From an uncultured Bacteroidales bacterium (lineage in GTDB: Bacteria > Bacteroidota > Bacteroidia > Bacteroidales > UBA11471): a stretch of DNA of 64,000 bases. Below, in pieces: positions 43,054-51,699 of this stretch. The position numbers and the translations under genes are program-made. Numbering within the stretch: position 1 is the stretch's first letter; every line of letters begins with the position of its first letter. The stretch covers positions 62,001 to 126,000 of the forward strand of contig CALUZW010000003.1 of NCBI GenBank assembly GCA_944325415.1. The letters are read 5' to 3'. The notes under the pieces were generated by a model, which was given only the letters and a program-made list of their open reading frames with translations, was not told the origin of the DNA and did no database searches.

Positions 43054-45021
43054 ATGAGGCATTGTATTCCGCTCCTGCTTTCGGTGGTCTTGCTCCTGCT
43101 CGTCTACGGGTGCGGAGCCAAACTGAGTACGGCCAACGCCCAGTACGAACGGGGCGAATACTTTGCCGCGGCCGCCACCTACCGCAAGGTCTACAACAAG
43201 ACGCCGGCCAAGGAGCGGGCCAAACGCGGACAAATAGCCTTCCGCATCGGCGAGTGCCACCGCCGCCTCAATGCCGCCCCGCGCTCGGCCGCCGGCTACC
43301 AGAATGCCGTGCGCTACAACTACCCCGACAGCATGGCGCTCTTCTACCTGGCCCGGGCCCAGCAGATGCAGGGTAAATACAAAGATGCCCAGAAAAACTA
43401 CGAAGCCTTTCTCGCCCTGAAACCCGACGACAGCCGTGCCCGAAACGGACTGCGGGGTTGCCAGTTGGCTTCTGAATGGAAAGCCTCTCCTACCCGCTAT
43501 GTGGTGAAACGGGCCGACCTCTTCAACTCCCGCCGCAGCGAGTGTGCCCCCATGTTTCTCGGCACCGACAACGACCTGCTCTACTTCTGCTCTACCAACG
43601 ACAAAGCCTCGGGCGACAAGAAGAACGACATCACCGGACTGAAAAACAACGACATATTCTTTGCCCGAAAAGATGAAAAGGGCGCTTGGCAACGCCCCGA
43701 ACCGGCCGAAGGCAGCCTCAACACCGAAAACGACGAGGGCATCATCTCCTTCTCGCCCGACGGCAACACAATGTACCTCACTCGGGCCCGACACGAAGAG
43801 GGGGTGAACACCTCGGTCGAGATATGCACCTCATCGCGCAACGATGCCCAGTGGAGCGAAGCACAGCTGTTTGAGATAACGGGCGATACCCTATCGGCCT
43901 TTGCCCACCCGGCCGTCTCACCCGACGGGAAATATCTCTATTTCGTCTCGGACATGCCCGGCGGCTATGGCGGCAAAGACATCTGGCGCATCGACCTGAC
44001 CGAGCGCGGTACGGGAGTCGAGAACCTCGGCGTACAGATAAATACGCCGGGCGACGAAATGTTCCCCTACATCAAGTCGGACAGTACGCTCTATTTCGCC
44101 TCCGACGGCCACCCGGGCATGGGCGGTCTCGACCTGTTCAAGGCCACGATGAACGAGTTCGGGGTGTGGAAAATCGAGAACCTCGGTTATCCCATCAACT
44201 CGGCCGGCGACGACTTCGGCATCACCTTCGAGACAGGGCGGGAAGCCGGATTTTTCAGTTCCAACCGCAACGACGCCCGCGGCTACGACCATCTGTACAG
44301 TTTTGAGTTGCCCGTCATCGAGGTGTGGATTACGGGAATGGTCATGGACCAGGACGAAGAGCCCATTCCCAACGCCATCATTCGCATCGTGGGTAAAGAC
44401 GGGTCGAACCAGAAGGCCTACTCCAAAGAAGACGGCTCCTACAAGTTCCGCCTCGACCTGGGCATCGACTATGTGATGATGGCCGGCTGCCAGGGATTCC
44501 TCAACTCGCGGGGCGAATTTACCAGCGATGCCGAGGAGCGTAACGAGACCTATGGCCTCGACTTCATACTGGCGGCCATCAACAAGCCGGTCATCGTGGA
44601 GAATGTCTTCTACGAGTTTGACCGCGCCGACGTTACCCCCGAATCGGCCGCCGCCCTTAACGAAATCATACAGATGCTCGAAGACAACCCCAACGTATCC
44701 ATCGAACTGGGTGCGCACACCGACATGATAGGTAACGAGAATTACAACCTCCGCCTCTCGGAACGGCGCGCCAAGGCGGTTGTCGACTACCTCATACAAC
44801 ACGGCGTGGCGGCCGACCGCCTCACCCCGAAAGGCTACGGAAAGAGCCAGCCCCGCACCATCACCCGCAAGCAGGCCCGCGAATATCCCATGTTCAAGGA
44901 GGGCGACGTGCTTACCGACGAGTACATTCGTGCCCTGCCTCCCGAGCAGCAGGAGATTGCCAACGCCCTGAACCGTCGCACCGAATTCCGCGTGCTCGAC
45001 ATCAACTACCGCCTCATGTAA
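43054..45021 (+). CDS. Lipoprotein with TPR, beta-propeller, carboxypeptidase-regulatory and OmpA domains (PorE-like)
   Basis: The 655-residue protein starts at 43054 with a lipoprotein signal (lipobox VYGC, Cys20). TPR-like helices occupy about 24-150, a WD40/PD40-type propeller about 160-420 ('SFSPDGNTMYLTRAR', 'VSPDGKYLYFVSD'), a carboxypeptidase-regulatory-like domain about 423-510, and an OmpA C-terminal peptidoglycan-binding domain from about 514 ('VFYEFDRADVTPES', 'LGAHTDMIGNENYNLRLSERRAKAV'). The same domain order is known from PorE of the Porphyromonas gingivalis type IX secretion system, but such proteins also occur in species without it. It anchors the outer membrane to peptidoglycan. 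Confidence 0.9.
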   Translation: MRHCIPLLLSVVLLLLVYGCGAKLSTANAQYERGEYFAAAATYRKVYNKTPAKERAKRGQIAFRIGECHRRLNAAPRSAAGYQNAVRYNYPDSMALFYLARAQQMQGKYKDAQKNYEAFLALKPDDSRARNGLRGCQLASEWKASPTRYVVKRADLFNSRRSECAPMFLGTDNDLLYFCSTNDKASGDKKNDITGLKNNDIFFARKDEKGAWQRPEPAEGSLNTENDEGIISFSPDGNTMYLTRARHEEGVNTSVEICTSSRNDAQWSEAQLFEITGDTLSAFAHPAVSPDGKYLYFVSDMPGGYGGKDIWRIDLTERGTGVENLGVQINTPGDEMFPYIKSDSTLYFASDGHPGMGGLDLFKATMNEFGVWKIENLGYPINSAGDDFGITFETGREAGFFSSNRNDARGYDHLYSFELPVIEVWITGMVMDQDEEPIPNAIIRIVGKDGSNQKAYSKEDGSYKFRLDLGIDYVMMAGCQGFLNSRGEFTSDAEERNETYGLDFILAAINKPVIVENVFYEFDRADVTPESAAALNEIIQMLEDNPNVSIELGAHTDMIGNENYNLRLSERRAKAVVDYLIQHGVAADRLTPKGYGKSQPRTITRKQAREYPMFKEGDVLTDEYIRALPPEQQEIANALNRRTEFRVLDINYRLM

Positions 45022-45036
45022 TCCCAACCATACATT

Positions 45037-45948
45037 ATGCTCTCCATACTCATTCCCACCTACCGGCTCGACTGTTCGGCCTTTGTGCGCGAACTCGCCA
45101 TACAGGCCGAAGCCTTGGGTATCGACTACGAAATCATTGTCAGCGACGATGGCTCTCCCGACGAAGAGAGTAAAGCCGGAAACCGCATTATCAACAGCTG
45201 GCCTCACTGCCGGTTTGTCGAACTCGACCGCAACGGAGGGCGAGCCCACAACTGCAACCACCTCGCCTCGCTGGCACAGCACGACTATCTGCTGTTTCTC
45301 GACAGCGACCTCATGCCCTGCGACGACCGCTTTGTGGCACGGTATGTGCAGGCGGCACGCCCCGACACGGTCATCGGCGGGACTATCCGCTTCCGCGTTC
45401 CCGGCTGTTCCGAGAGCGAAGCCATGAGCAACCTGCGCTACGTCTATGCCCGGGTTCGGGAAGAACGCCCGGCCGAGGAACGCAACCGCGACCCCTATGC
45501 CCACTTCCCGGGATTCAGCTGCCTCATACCCCGCGACATATTCAATCGCGTCAGATATTGTGAAGAAATCACCTCCTACGGCTATGAAGACACCCTCTTC
45601 GGCAAAGAACTTCAAGCCCGGGGCATCGCCCTGCGCTACATCGACAACCCGGTGTTCCACGACATTACCGACAGCAGTGAGACATTTCTGAAAAAGACCG
45701 AGACAGGACTGACTAATGCCCGCCGCTACCAGCATCTCATGGAGGGACATGTGCGCATTCTCGACATACAGCAACGGCTCAAACGGGCCGGTCTGCAACC
45801 GGCCGTGAGGCTGTTTTTCGCGCTGTTCGGCGGGGCGTTGCGCCGCAACCTGCTGGGGCAGCACCCCCGGCTACGGCTCTTTGACCTCTACAAGCTGGGC
45901 TATCTGGCCCGCCTCGACCACCGGCTCTCCTCGGGCAAAGCGATATAA
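45037..45948 (+). CDS. Family 2 glycosyltransferase
   Basis: The 303-residue GT-A-fold enzyme has the opening strand 'LSILIPTYR', the nucleotide-sugar-binding 'DYEIIVSDDGSPDE' (Asp37-Asp38) and the metal-binding DSD at 89-91 ('LLFLDSDL'). No membrane helices are seen. Donor and acceptor are unknown; an envelope glycan or protein O-glycan is likely. It starts 15 nt after the PorE-like gene and is probably cotranscribed. Confidence 0.9.
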   Translation: MLSILIPTYRLDCSAFVRELAIQAEALGIDYEIIVSDDGSPDEESKAGNRIINSWPHCRFVELDRNGGRAHNCNHLASLAQHDYLLFLDSDLMPCDDRFVARYVQAARPDTVIGGTIRFRVPGCSESEAMSNLRYVYARVREERPAEERNRDPYAHFPGFSCLIPRDIFNRVRYCEEITSYGYEDTLFGKELQARGIALRYIDNPVFHDITDSSETFLKKTETGLTNARRYQHLMEGHVRILDIQQRLKRAGLQPAVRLFFALFGGALRRNLLGQHPRLRLFDLYKLGYLARLDHRLSSGKAI

Positions 45949-45953
45949 ACACA

Positions 45954-45990
45954 GCGAGCGGGGTATCACCGATTGTGATACCCCGCTCGC
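45954..45990. terminator. Hairpin between convergent glycosyltransferase and GNAT genes
   Basis: A 16-bp perfect stem (45954-45969 with 45975-45990) with loop CGATT and no T-tract sits between the two stop codons. Confidence 0.75.
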
Positions 45991-46018
45991 GTTATAGTCG
46001 GGTAAAGGGTCGCCCCCA

Positions 46019-46531
46019 TCAGAAATCAATGGCCATGATATAGTCGTTCATGAAATAACCGTTACCGATGTCGAAATCGCCGCTCGATGCGATGTGCATA
46101 CCCATGTGCTGATAAAAAGCCAGCGCTGGATTCTGACGGTTGACATTGAGCTCGACCCGTCCGTGCCGGTCGGGGAAGAGACACCGAGCCTCTTCAAAGG
46201 CCCGTTCTATCAACGCCCGGCCTACATGCCGGCCCTGCTGCTCGGGACAGACATAGATTTTTTGCAAATGCACCAGTCTTTCGCCCTGTGGCTCGATGGA
46301 GACATAGCCCAACGGGCTCTCCGTCGCACGGTCTCGGGCAATGAAAAAACGATGACCTTCGCGCATCTGGTCTTGCAGGCTCGTCTCGGAATACATCCAG
46401 TCGTACATATAGTCGAGCTGCTCGGGCGAGAGTATCGTGCGGTAGGTGGGATAGAACGTGGCACGTGCCATCTCTCGCAACAGAGGAATATCGGCTTCGG
46501 TAGCCGGAGTGATGTATATTTCGCTGTTCAT
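46019..46531 (-). CDS. GNAT-family N-acetyltransferase
   Basis: The 170-residue protein has the acetyl-CoA-binding core of the family: 'LQKIYVCPEQQGRHVGRALIERAF' (motif A, Q/R-x-x-G-x-G/A type) and the C-terminal 'NPALAFYQHMGM' (motif B). The substrate cannot be read from sequence. It begins 8 nt after the hisS stop and shares its transcript. Confidence 0.9.
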   Translation of the reverse strand: MNSEIYITPATEADIPLLREMARATFYPTYRTILSPEQLDYMYDWMYSETSLQDQMREGHRFFIARDRATESPLGYVSIEPQGERLVHLQKIYVCPEQQGRHVGRALIERAFEEARCLFPDRHGRVELNVNRQNPALAFYQHMGMHIASSGDFDIGNGYFMNDYIMAIDF

Positions 46532-46539
46532 GACGTAGA

Positions 46540-47904
46540 CTAATTTTTCAACCTGTCGGCCAGCACATCGAGCGACAGCTGCTCCTGCTCGCCGGTAGCC
46601 ATGTTCTTGACGGTTATCTCGCCCGAGAGAATTTCGTTCTCACCGACAAGAGCCACATACGGAATCTTCTTGGCATCGGCGTAGCCCATCTGCTTTTTCA
46701 GTTTTCCGGTCTCGGGATAGAGCTCGGCACGCACCCCCTGGGCACGCAGTCGGGCAATGTATTCGAGGCAGGCGTCGGCCTCCTTCTCGCCAAAGTTGAC
46801 AAAAAGTATCTGTGTTGTCGTGAGCGAATCGGAGGGATAGAGGTCGAGCTGGTTGAGCACGTCGTAGATGCGGTCGGCACCGAAGGAGATACCCACACCC
46901 GAGAGTCCGGGCATTCCAAAGACACCCGTAAGGTTGTCGTAGCGTCCGCCACCAGTAATGCTGCCGATGACCACGTCGAGCGCCTTCACCTCGACGATGG
47001 CGCCGGTGTAGTAGTTGAGACCGCGTGCCAAGGTGAGGTCTATTTCAAGAGCGGCACGCAGGGGCGACTTCTCGATGCGGTCGAGAATATACTCCAACTC
47101 TTCAATGCCTTTCATGCCGACTTCCGAAGTGGCCAGTTGTGAACGCAGGGTGGCCAGTTTGGAGCGGTTGTCGCCTTGCAGCAGAATGATGGGTTGCAAC
47201 CGGGCCACGGCCTCTTCGTCGAGGCCCTTCTCGCGCAGCTCGGCGTTCACATTGTCAAGGCCTATCTTGTCGAGCTTGTCGATGGCCACGGTAATATCGA
47301 CGATTTTTTCGGGGGCCCCGATGATTTCGGCAATACCGCTGAGAATCTTGCGGTTGTTGAGTTTCACGGCCACCCGTATACCGAAGCGGGCAAAGACCTC
47401 ATCGATAAGACGCAGCAGTTCTACCTCATTGAGGAGCGAATCGGAGCCCACCACGTCGGCATCGCACTGGAAAAACTCGCGGTAACGGCCCTTCTGCGGA
47501 CGGTCGGCCCGCCACACGGGCTGTATCTGATAGCGTTTGAAGGGAAACGAGAGCTCGTTGCGGTGCATCACCACGAAACGGGCAAAGGGCACTGTCAGGT
47601 CATAGCGCAGCCCTTTCTCGCAAAGTTTCGACGCCAGGCGGATTGTCTGACGGCCGGTCAGCTCTTCATCGGAGAGGTCGGCGAGAAAGTCGCCCGAATT
47701 CAGCACCTTGAAGAGCAACTTGTCGCCTTCTTCGCCATACTTGCCCATGAGGGTTGAGAGGTTTTCCATGGCAGGGGTTTCAATCTGCTGAAAACCAAAC
47801 AGGTGGAACACCTCGCGTATGGTATTGAAAATATAGTTGCGTTTCGCCATCTCTTCGGGCGAAAAGTCTCTGGTTCCTTTGGGTATGGAGGGTTTTGTTG
47901 CCAT
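46540..47904 (-). CDS. hisS: Histidyl-tRNA synthetase
   Basis: The 454-residue class II synthetase starts at the ATG at 47904 with '[19 protein letters not shown]', the usual HisRS opening; a longer frame adds 40 unrelated residues. '[12 protein letters not shown]', '[26 protein letters not shown]' (motif 2), the histidine motif '[15 protein letters not shown]' and 'GGGRYDNL' are present, followed by the anticodon-binding domain. It heads an operon with the GNAT gene. Confidence 0.96.
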   Translation of the reverse strand: MATKPSIPKGTRDFSPEEMAKRNYIFNTIREVFHLFGFQQIETPAMENLSTLMGKYGEEGDKLLFKVLNSGDFLADLSDEELTGRQTIRLASKLCEKGLRYDLTVPFARFVVMHRNELSFPFKRYQIQPVWRADRPQKGRYREFFQCDADVVGSDSLLNEVELLRLIDEVFARFGIRVAVKLNNRKILSGIAEIIGAPEKIVDITVAIDKLDKIGLDNVNAELREKGLDEEAVARLQPIILLQGDNRSKLATLRSQLATSEVGMKGIEELEYILDRIEKSPLRAALEIDLTLARGLNYYTGAIVEVKALDVVIGSITGGGRYDNLTGVFGMPGLSGVGISFGADRIYDVLNQLDLYPSDSLTTTQILFVNFGEKEADACLEYIARLRAQGVRAELYPETGKLKKQMGYADAKKIPYVALVGENEILSGEITVKNMATGEQEQLSLDVLADRLKN

Positions 47905-47931
47905 TATTTTTTGATATGTAAGATGAATGTA

Positions 47932-47939
47932 CAAAGATA
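47932..47939 (-). promoter_or_regulatory. -7 box of hisS
   Basis: On the - strand TATCTTTG matches TAnnTTTG, 27 nt before the hisS ATG, confirming the shorter start. Confidence 0.55.
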
Positions 47940-48082
47940 CGACATTCCGACGTTTTTCGGGTCTCGCCGGGCAGAAAGTTTTTCGGCCGGGGCAACATGT
48001 TGCGACACCGCTCCTGCGACTCACAGCCGAAGCTCAATCACAGCCGTGGCAGCACAGGTGTACACGGTGGGTCTCCCCCGCC

Positions 48083-49162
48083 TCAACGTATCGTTACCTG
48101 CGTGGCACCGAAGCCATACTCCCTGAACGAGGCGTCCTGATACTCGTAGCTCTTGTATTTGCGTTGCAGCTCTTCGAGAATGGCACGGCGCAGCACTCCG
48201 TCGCCCTTGCCATGAATAAAGATGATTTTGCGCCCTTTCTCGCCCTTGTAGCGGTCGAGTGTATCGCGGAAGGTCTGCAACTGCAACTGCAACATATCGG
48301 CGTTGTTCATTCCGGCCGTGGTATCGACCAATTCGTGTATATGCAGGTCGACCTCGACGGGCCCCTCCTTGGGCACCTTGGGGCGGGAAACCTTGGCCGG
48401 CCGGGGCGACGTGTTCTTCTCGTGCATAGCCTTTTCGAGCGCCTTGGCATCGACGGGAATCTCGGCCACAGGCAGGTCGCCCTCGACAAGAGGCAACACC
48501 CAGGCCTTCTCGTCAAAGAATTCGTTGGACCCGAAGGTGTGGAGTTTGTAAAACTTCACCGGGTCGATGCGCAGAAGCGCCGACACCGGCTCCTTGCAGG
48601 TATAGCTCTTGCCCCGCTTGTAGGCAAGGGCCTGCACCGACACACGGCCGAAACGGTTGACCGACTCCTGGCCGAACCGTTCGATACACACCTGCACGTT
48701 AGGCTCTATCGTGCCGCGTGCAGCGAGGTTCCACTCGCCCGTCTCGCCCGAGACGGCGTAGGTATAGTCGAGGTAATAGTTGCTGTCGTTGATGAGATAG
48801 GTCTCAAAGGTCGTCGATCCCAGACGGCTGACGGTTTCGGGCACAAATGCCAGGTAGAGGCCGAGACGCTCACCGGTGCGGGTTTCGACGAGCGGCAACT
48901 CGGGCTCGTCATCGTCGTCGGGCAGCGCAACAGGCGCCGACTGCCTGACGGCGCGGCGGGCCGCCTCCTGCTTGTCCACGGGTAGGGCACCATCGTCCTG
49001 CCGGCGTCCGCTCTCTATCACGACACACTCCTTGATGAGTACGGGGGTTTCAAACCCGTCTTCTTCCTCGACCAGCGCCACATCGCGGTCGACACGGCGC
49101 ACGATGCCTCCGCCCACGGCGTTGAGGAAACGCACCTTATCTCCTACTTTTACCATAATCAT
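48083..49162 (-). CDS. DUF2027 and Smr-domain protein
   Basis: The 359-residue protein opens with a small KOW/SH3-like strand set ('VKVGDKVRFLNAVGGGIVRRVD'), a central DUF2027 beta-sandwich, and a C-terminal Smr domain with 'IHGKGDGVLRRAIL' at about 312-325, the conserved H-G-x-G-x-G-x-L-R loop. Smr domains nick or bind nucleic acids, as in MutS2 and in ribosome-collision nucleases; here it is detached from MutS. A cytoplasmic nucleic-acid role is inferred. The start may be the second ATG at 49156. Confidence 0.88.
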   Translation of the reverse strand: MIMVKVGDKVRFLNAVGGGIVRRVDRDVALVEEEDGFETPVLIKECVVIESGRRQDDGALPVDKQEAARRAVRQSAPVALPDDDDEPELPLVETRTGERLGLYLAFVPETVSRLGSTTFETYLINDSNYYLDYTYAVSGETGEWNLAARGTIEPNVQVCIERFGQESVNRFGRVSVQALAYKRGKSYTCKEPVSALLRIDPVKFYKLHTFGSNEFFDEKAWVLPLVEGDLPVAEIPVDAKALEKAMHEKNTSPRPAKVSRPKVPKEGPVEVDLHIHELVDTTAGMNNADMLQLQLQTFRDTLDRYKGEKGRKIIFIHGKGDGVLRRAILEELQRKYKSYEYQDASFREYGFGATQVTIR

Positions 49163-49177
49163 TCCTATTTATCGTGC

Positions 49178-49195
49178 AAAGATGCTTATTTTTGC
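49178..49195. promoter_or_regulatory. Divergent -7 boxes of the Smr gene and queA
   Basis: TATTTTTG on the + strand (49188-49195) lies 21 nt before queA. CATCTTTG on the - strand (49178-49185), one base off consensus, lies 15 nt before the Smr gene. The two cores nearly abut. Confidence 0.45.
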
Positions 49196-49216
49196 AGAGA
49201 TATTCAATACCTGATT

Positions 49217-50455
49217 ATGCAAAAACCACAAGATATCCGCATCGACGACTACGACTACCCATTGCCCGACGAACGAATAGCCAAATATCCCCTCGCCCGT
49301 CGCGACGCCTCGAAACTGCTGCTTTACCGCGGCGGAGAAATATCGGAGTCGACATTCAGCCACCTGCCCGAATGGCTGCCGGCCGACGCTCTGCTCGTGT
49401 GCAACAACACCCGTGTCATACAGGCGCGGCTCCACTTCCGCAAAGAAACGGGCGCCCTCATCGAGATATTCTGCCTCGAACCGCTCGCCCCCTGCGACTA
49501 CCTGATGTCGTTCCAGACGACCGGCCGCTGCGTGTGGCGCTGCCTGGTGGGCAATCTGCGCAAGTGGAAACAAGGTCCTCTCTCCCGCACGTTACGGGTC
49601 GAAGGCCGCGACATCACCCTGCGGGCCGAACGGATAGACCACACCGACAGCGAAAGCCACGAAATCGCCTTTTCCTGGGACGACGCCGGCATCACCTTTG
49701 CCTCGCTGCTCGAAGCCTTCGGCGAGCTACCCATTCCGCCCTATCTCAACCGGGAGAGCGAAGAGAGCGACAAGGTAACCTACCAGACAGTCTATTCGCG
49801 CATCGAAGGCTCGGTGGCTGCCCCCACGGCCGGTCTGCACTTCACCCCCGAAGTCTTCGCCGCCTTGCAGGAGAGAGACATTCCCCGCCTGGAACTCACC
49901 CTGCATGTGGGAGCCGGCACCTTCAAGCCGGTGAAGAGCGACACCATTGCCGGCCACGCCATGCACACCGAGTACATATCGGTATCGCGCGAGACCCTCC
50001 TTGCGCTGGCCACGACCACACGGCGCGTCATCGCCGTAGGCACCACCTCGGTGCGCACACTCGAAAGCCTCTACTACATGGGCCGCACCCTCGTACAACA
50101 CCCCGACGCCACGGCCGAGCAACTCGTCGTCGAACAGTGGCAGCCCTACGACGGCACACCCGACATTCCCGCCCGCGAGGCCCTGCTCGCTCTCGTCGAC
50201 TACCTCGACCGTTGCCGGATAGACCGCCTCGTCTCGGCTACCCGCATCATCATCGTACCCGGATACCGCTGGCACATTGTGCAGGGCCTCATCACCAACT
50301 TTCATCAGCCCCGCAGCACCCTGCTGCTGCTCGTCTCGGCGCTTATCGGCGACCGCTGGCACGAGGTCTACGACTATGCCCTGGGCCACGACTTCCGCTT
50401 TCTCAGCTACGGCGACAGCTCGCTGCTTTTACCTTCTGACCCTGCCAAGCCATGA
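49217..50455 (+). CDS. queA: S-adenosylmethionine:tRNA ribosyltransferase-isomerase
   Basis: The 412-residue enzyme transfers and rearranges the ribose of SAM onto 7-aminomethyl-7-deazaguanine in tRNA, giving epoxyqueuosine. Family blocks are 'DYDYPLPDERIAKYPLARRDASKLL', 'CNNTRVIQARL', 'AAPTAGLHFTPEV', 'LHVGAGTFKPV' and 'TNFHQPRSTLLLLV'. It is longer than the ~350 residues of E. coli QueA, as is usual in this phylum. The ATGA at its end is shared with queF. Confidence 0.94.
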   Translation: MQKPQDIRIDDYDYPLPDERIAKYPLARRDASKLLLYRGGEISESTFSHLPEWLPADALLVCNNTRVIQARLHFRKETGALIEIFCLEPLAPCDYLMSFQTTGRCVWRCLVGNLRKWKQGPLSRTLRVEGRDITLRAERIDHTDSESHEIAFSWDDAGITFASLLEAFGELPIPPYLNRESEESDKVTYQTVYSRIEGSVAAPTAGLHFTPEVFAALQERDIPRLELTLHVGAGTFKPVKSDTIAGHAMHTEYISVSRETLLALATTTRRVIAVGTTSVRTLESLYYMGRTLVQHPDATAEQLVVEQWQPYDGTPDIPAREALLALVDYLDRCRIDRLVSATRIIIVPGYRWHIVQGLITNFHQPRSTLLLLVSALIGDRWHEVYDYALGHDFRFLSYGDSSLLLPSDPAKP

Positions 50456-51366
50456 CAACCGAAACTCCTCAACACGTTCTGGGCCGTCAAGTGGCCTACC
50501 CCGACCATTATGCACCCGAGATACTGGTGCGGGTCGACCGGGCCGGCAACCGCGAGGCTCACGCCATCGACACCCACAACCTGCCCTTCACCGGCTATGA
50601 CCTGTGGAACGCCTACGAAGTGAGCGCCCTCACCCGCAACGGCGCTCCCGTCAACCTCGTCATGCGGCTGCGCTATCCCTGTGAGAGCCGCTATATTGTC
50701 GAGAGCAAGTCGCTGAAACTCTACCTCAACGCCTTCAACATGACCCGCCTCGATGCTACCCCCGACGAGGTAGCCTGCACCGTGGCCCGTACAGTGGAGC
50801 GCGACCTCTCGGCACTGCTCGAAACCCGCGTCGAAGCGGTTGTCGAGACACCCCGCCGGGCAGCAGCCCACACGCTGACATCGCCGGAAGCCCCCGACTC
50901 TGCCCCCACGGCGTGGGCCTGCTGGGACGCCAACGACCTGAGCGGCGCCCCCCTCACCGCCTACAAGGAGGAACCGGCCCTGCTGCACGACGACGGCGCC
51001 GGATACGGCGTGCTGCAAGGCATGACCGACCTGCTGCGCAGCCGCTGCAAAATCACCTCACAACCCGACTGGGGCGACCTCTACCTCTATATGCGGGGCA
51101 ACCGCCGGCCCTCGGTCGACTCGCTGCTGCGTTACATCGTCTCGTTCCGCGACGAGAACCACTTCCACGAAGAGGTGGTAGAGATGATATATCACACCCT
51201 GTGGACAAGGTTTGCCCCCGAAGAGCTGCTGGTCATGGCCTTCTATACACGCCGGGGTGGCATCGACATCAACCCGGCACGGGCCAGCCACGCAGATCTG
51301 CTGACCCGCTTCTGTCCACACATCACGGCATTTGAGCGCATTGCCGTAAAGACTCCCCGGCAATAA
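50452..51366 (+). CDS. queF: NADPH-dependent 7-cyano-7-deazaguanine (preQ0) reductase
   Basis: The 304-residue protein is the long, duplicated QueF form. The N-terminal half has the NADPH-contact motif 'ESKSLK' (84-89). The C-terminal half has the catalytic Cys199 and Asp206 in 'CKITSQPDWGD' and 'FRDENHFHEE' (232-241). It reduces preQ0 to preQ1, the base that TGT inserts in tRNA before QueA acts. The start overlaps the queA stop by 4 nt (ATGA), so the two queuosine steps are translationally coupled. Confidence 0.95.
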   Translation: MTTETPQHVLGRQVAYPDHYAPEILVRVDRAGNREAHAIDTHNLPFTGYDLWNAYEVSALTRNGAPVNLVMRLRYPCESRYIVESKSLKLYLNAFNMTRLDATPDEVACTVARTVERDLSALLETRVEAVVETPRRAAAHTLTSPEAPDSAPTAWACWDANDLSGAPLTAYKEEPALLHDDGAGYGVLQGMTDLLRSRCKITSQPDWGDLYLYMRGNRRPSVDSLLRYIVSFRDENHFHEEVVEMIYHTLWTRFAPEELLVMAFYTRRGGIDINPARASHADLLTRFCPHITAFERIAVKTPRQ

Positions 51367-51408
51367 CCGTAACCACAGGCAGCCCGGTCATACCCCGTCA
51401 ACTTCACA

Positions 51409-51447
51409 CAAAAGGGCCGTGTCAAATAATTTGACACGGCCCTTTTG
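51409..51447 (+). terminator. Terminator after queF
   Basis: An 18-bp perfect stem (51409-51426 with 51430-51447) has loop TAA. The CAAAA/TTTTG ends give a U-tract in either direction. Confidence 0.88.
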
Positions 51448-51615
51448 GCCACCATGAACAAACCCCGCCGGCATGGCTACCCAGGTAGAAAGCCTAACGG
51501 CGACCAAGTACCCATGTCGTGTGGCGTGTACCCGGCCCCGGTTCAAGGTCGGGAAGATATACCGACGGCCTCGGGCAGAGGAGCCATCTCAACGCCTCAG
51601 AAGGCATAAAAACAA

Positions 51616-51641
51616 GTCGGGCACGGAATTCCGTGCCCGAC
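51616..51641 (-). terminator. Palindromic terminator of the beta-helix gene
   Basis: A 26-nt perfect palindrome (13 bp each side, centre GAATTC) is followed on the - strand by TTGTTTTT. Confidence 0.82.
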
Positions 51642-51699
51642 CCTTTCATCTAACTACCTGTTCCGACACAGAGTCTCGTCGGACAGGAAATCAACCTGT

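Larger units (their letters stand above)
51367..51699. other. Gene-free convergent interval with two terminators
   Basis: This 333-bp gap holds the queF terminator (51409-51447) and the terminator of the - strand beta-helix gene (51616-51641). A 76-codon frame on the + strand between them has no recognisable features and is not called. Confidence 0.6.

Noticed and set aside
43918..45864. 648-codon open frame on the - strand opposite the OmpA lipoprotein and glycosyltransferase genes
   Set aside because: The opposite strand encodes two recognised genes; the translation is Val/Gly-rich without motifs. The GC-rich third positions of the real genes keep this frame open.
49163..49216. preQ1 riboswitch before queA
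   Set aside because: The 54-nt gap is AT-rich with divergent promoter boxes; no H-type pseudoknot with a C-rich loop could be recognised.
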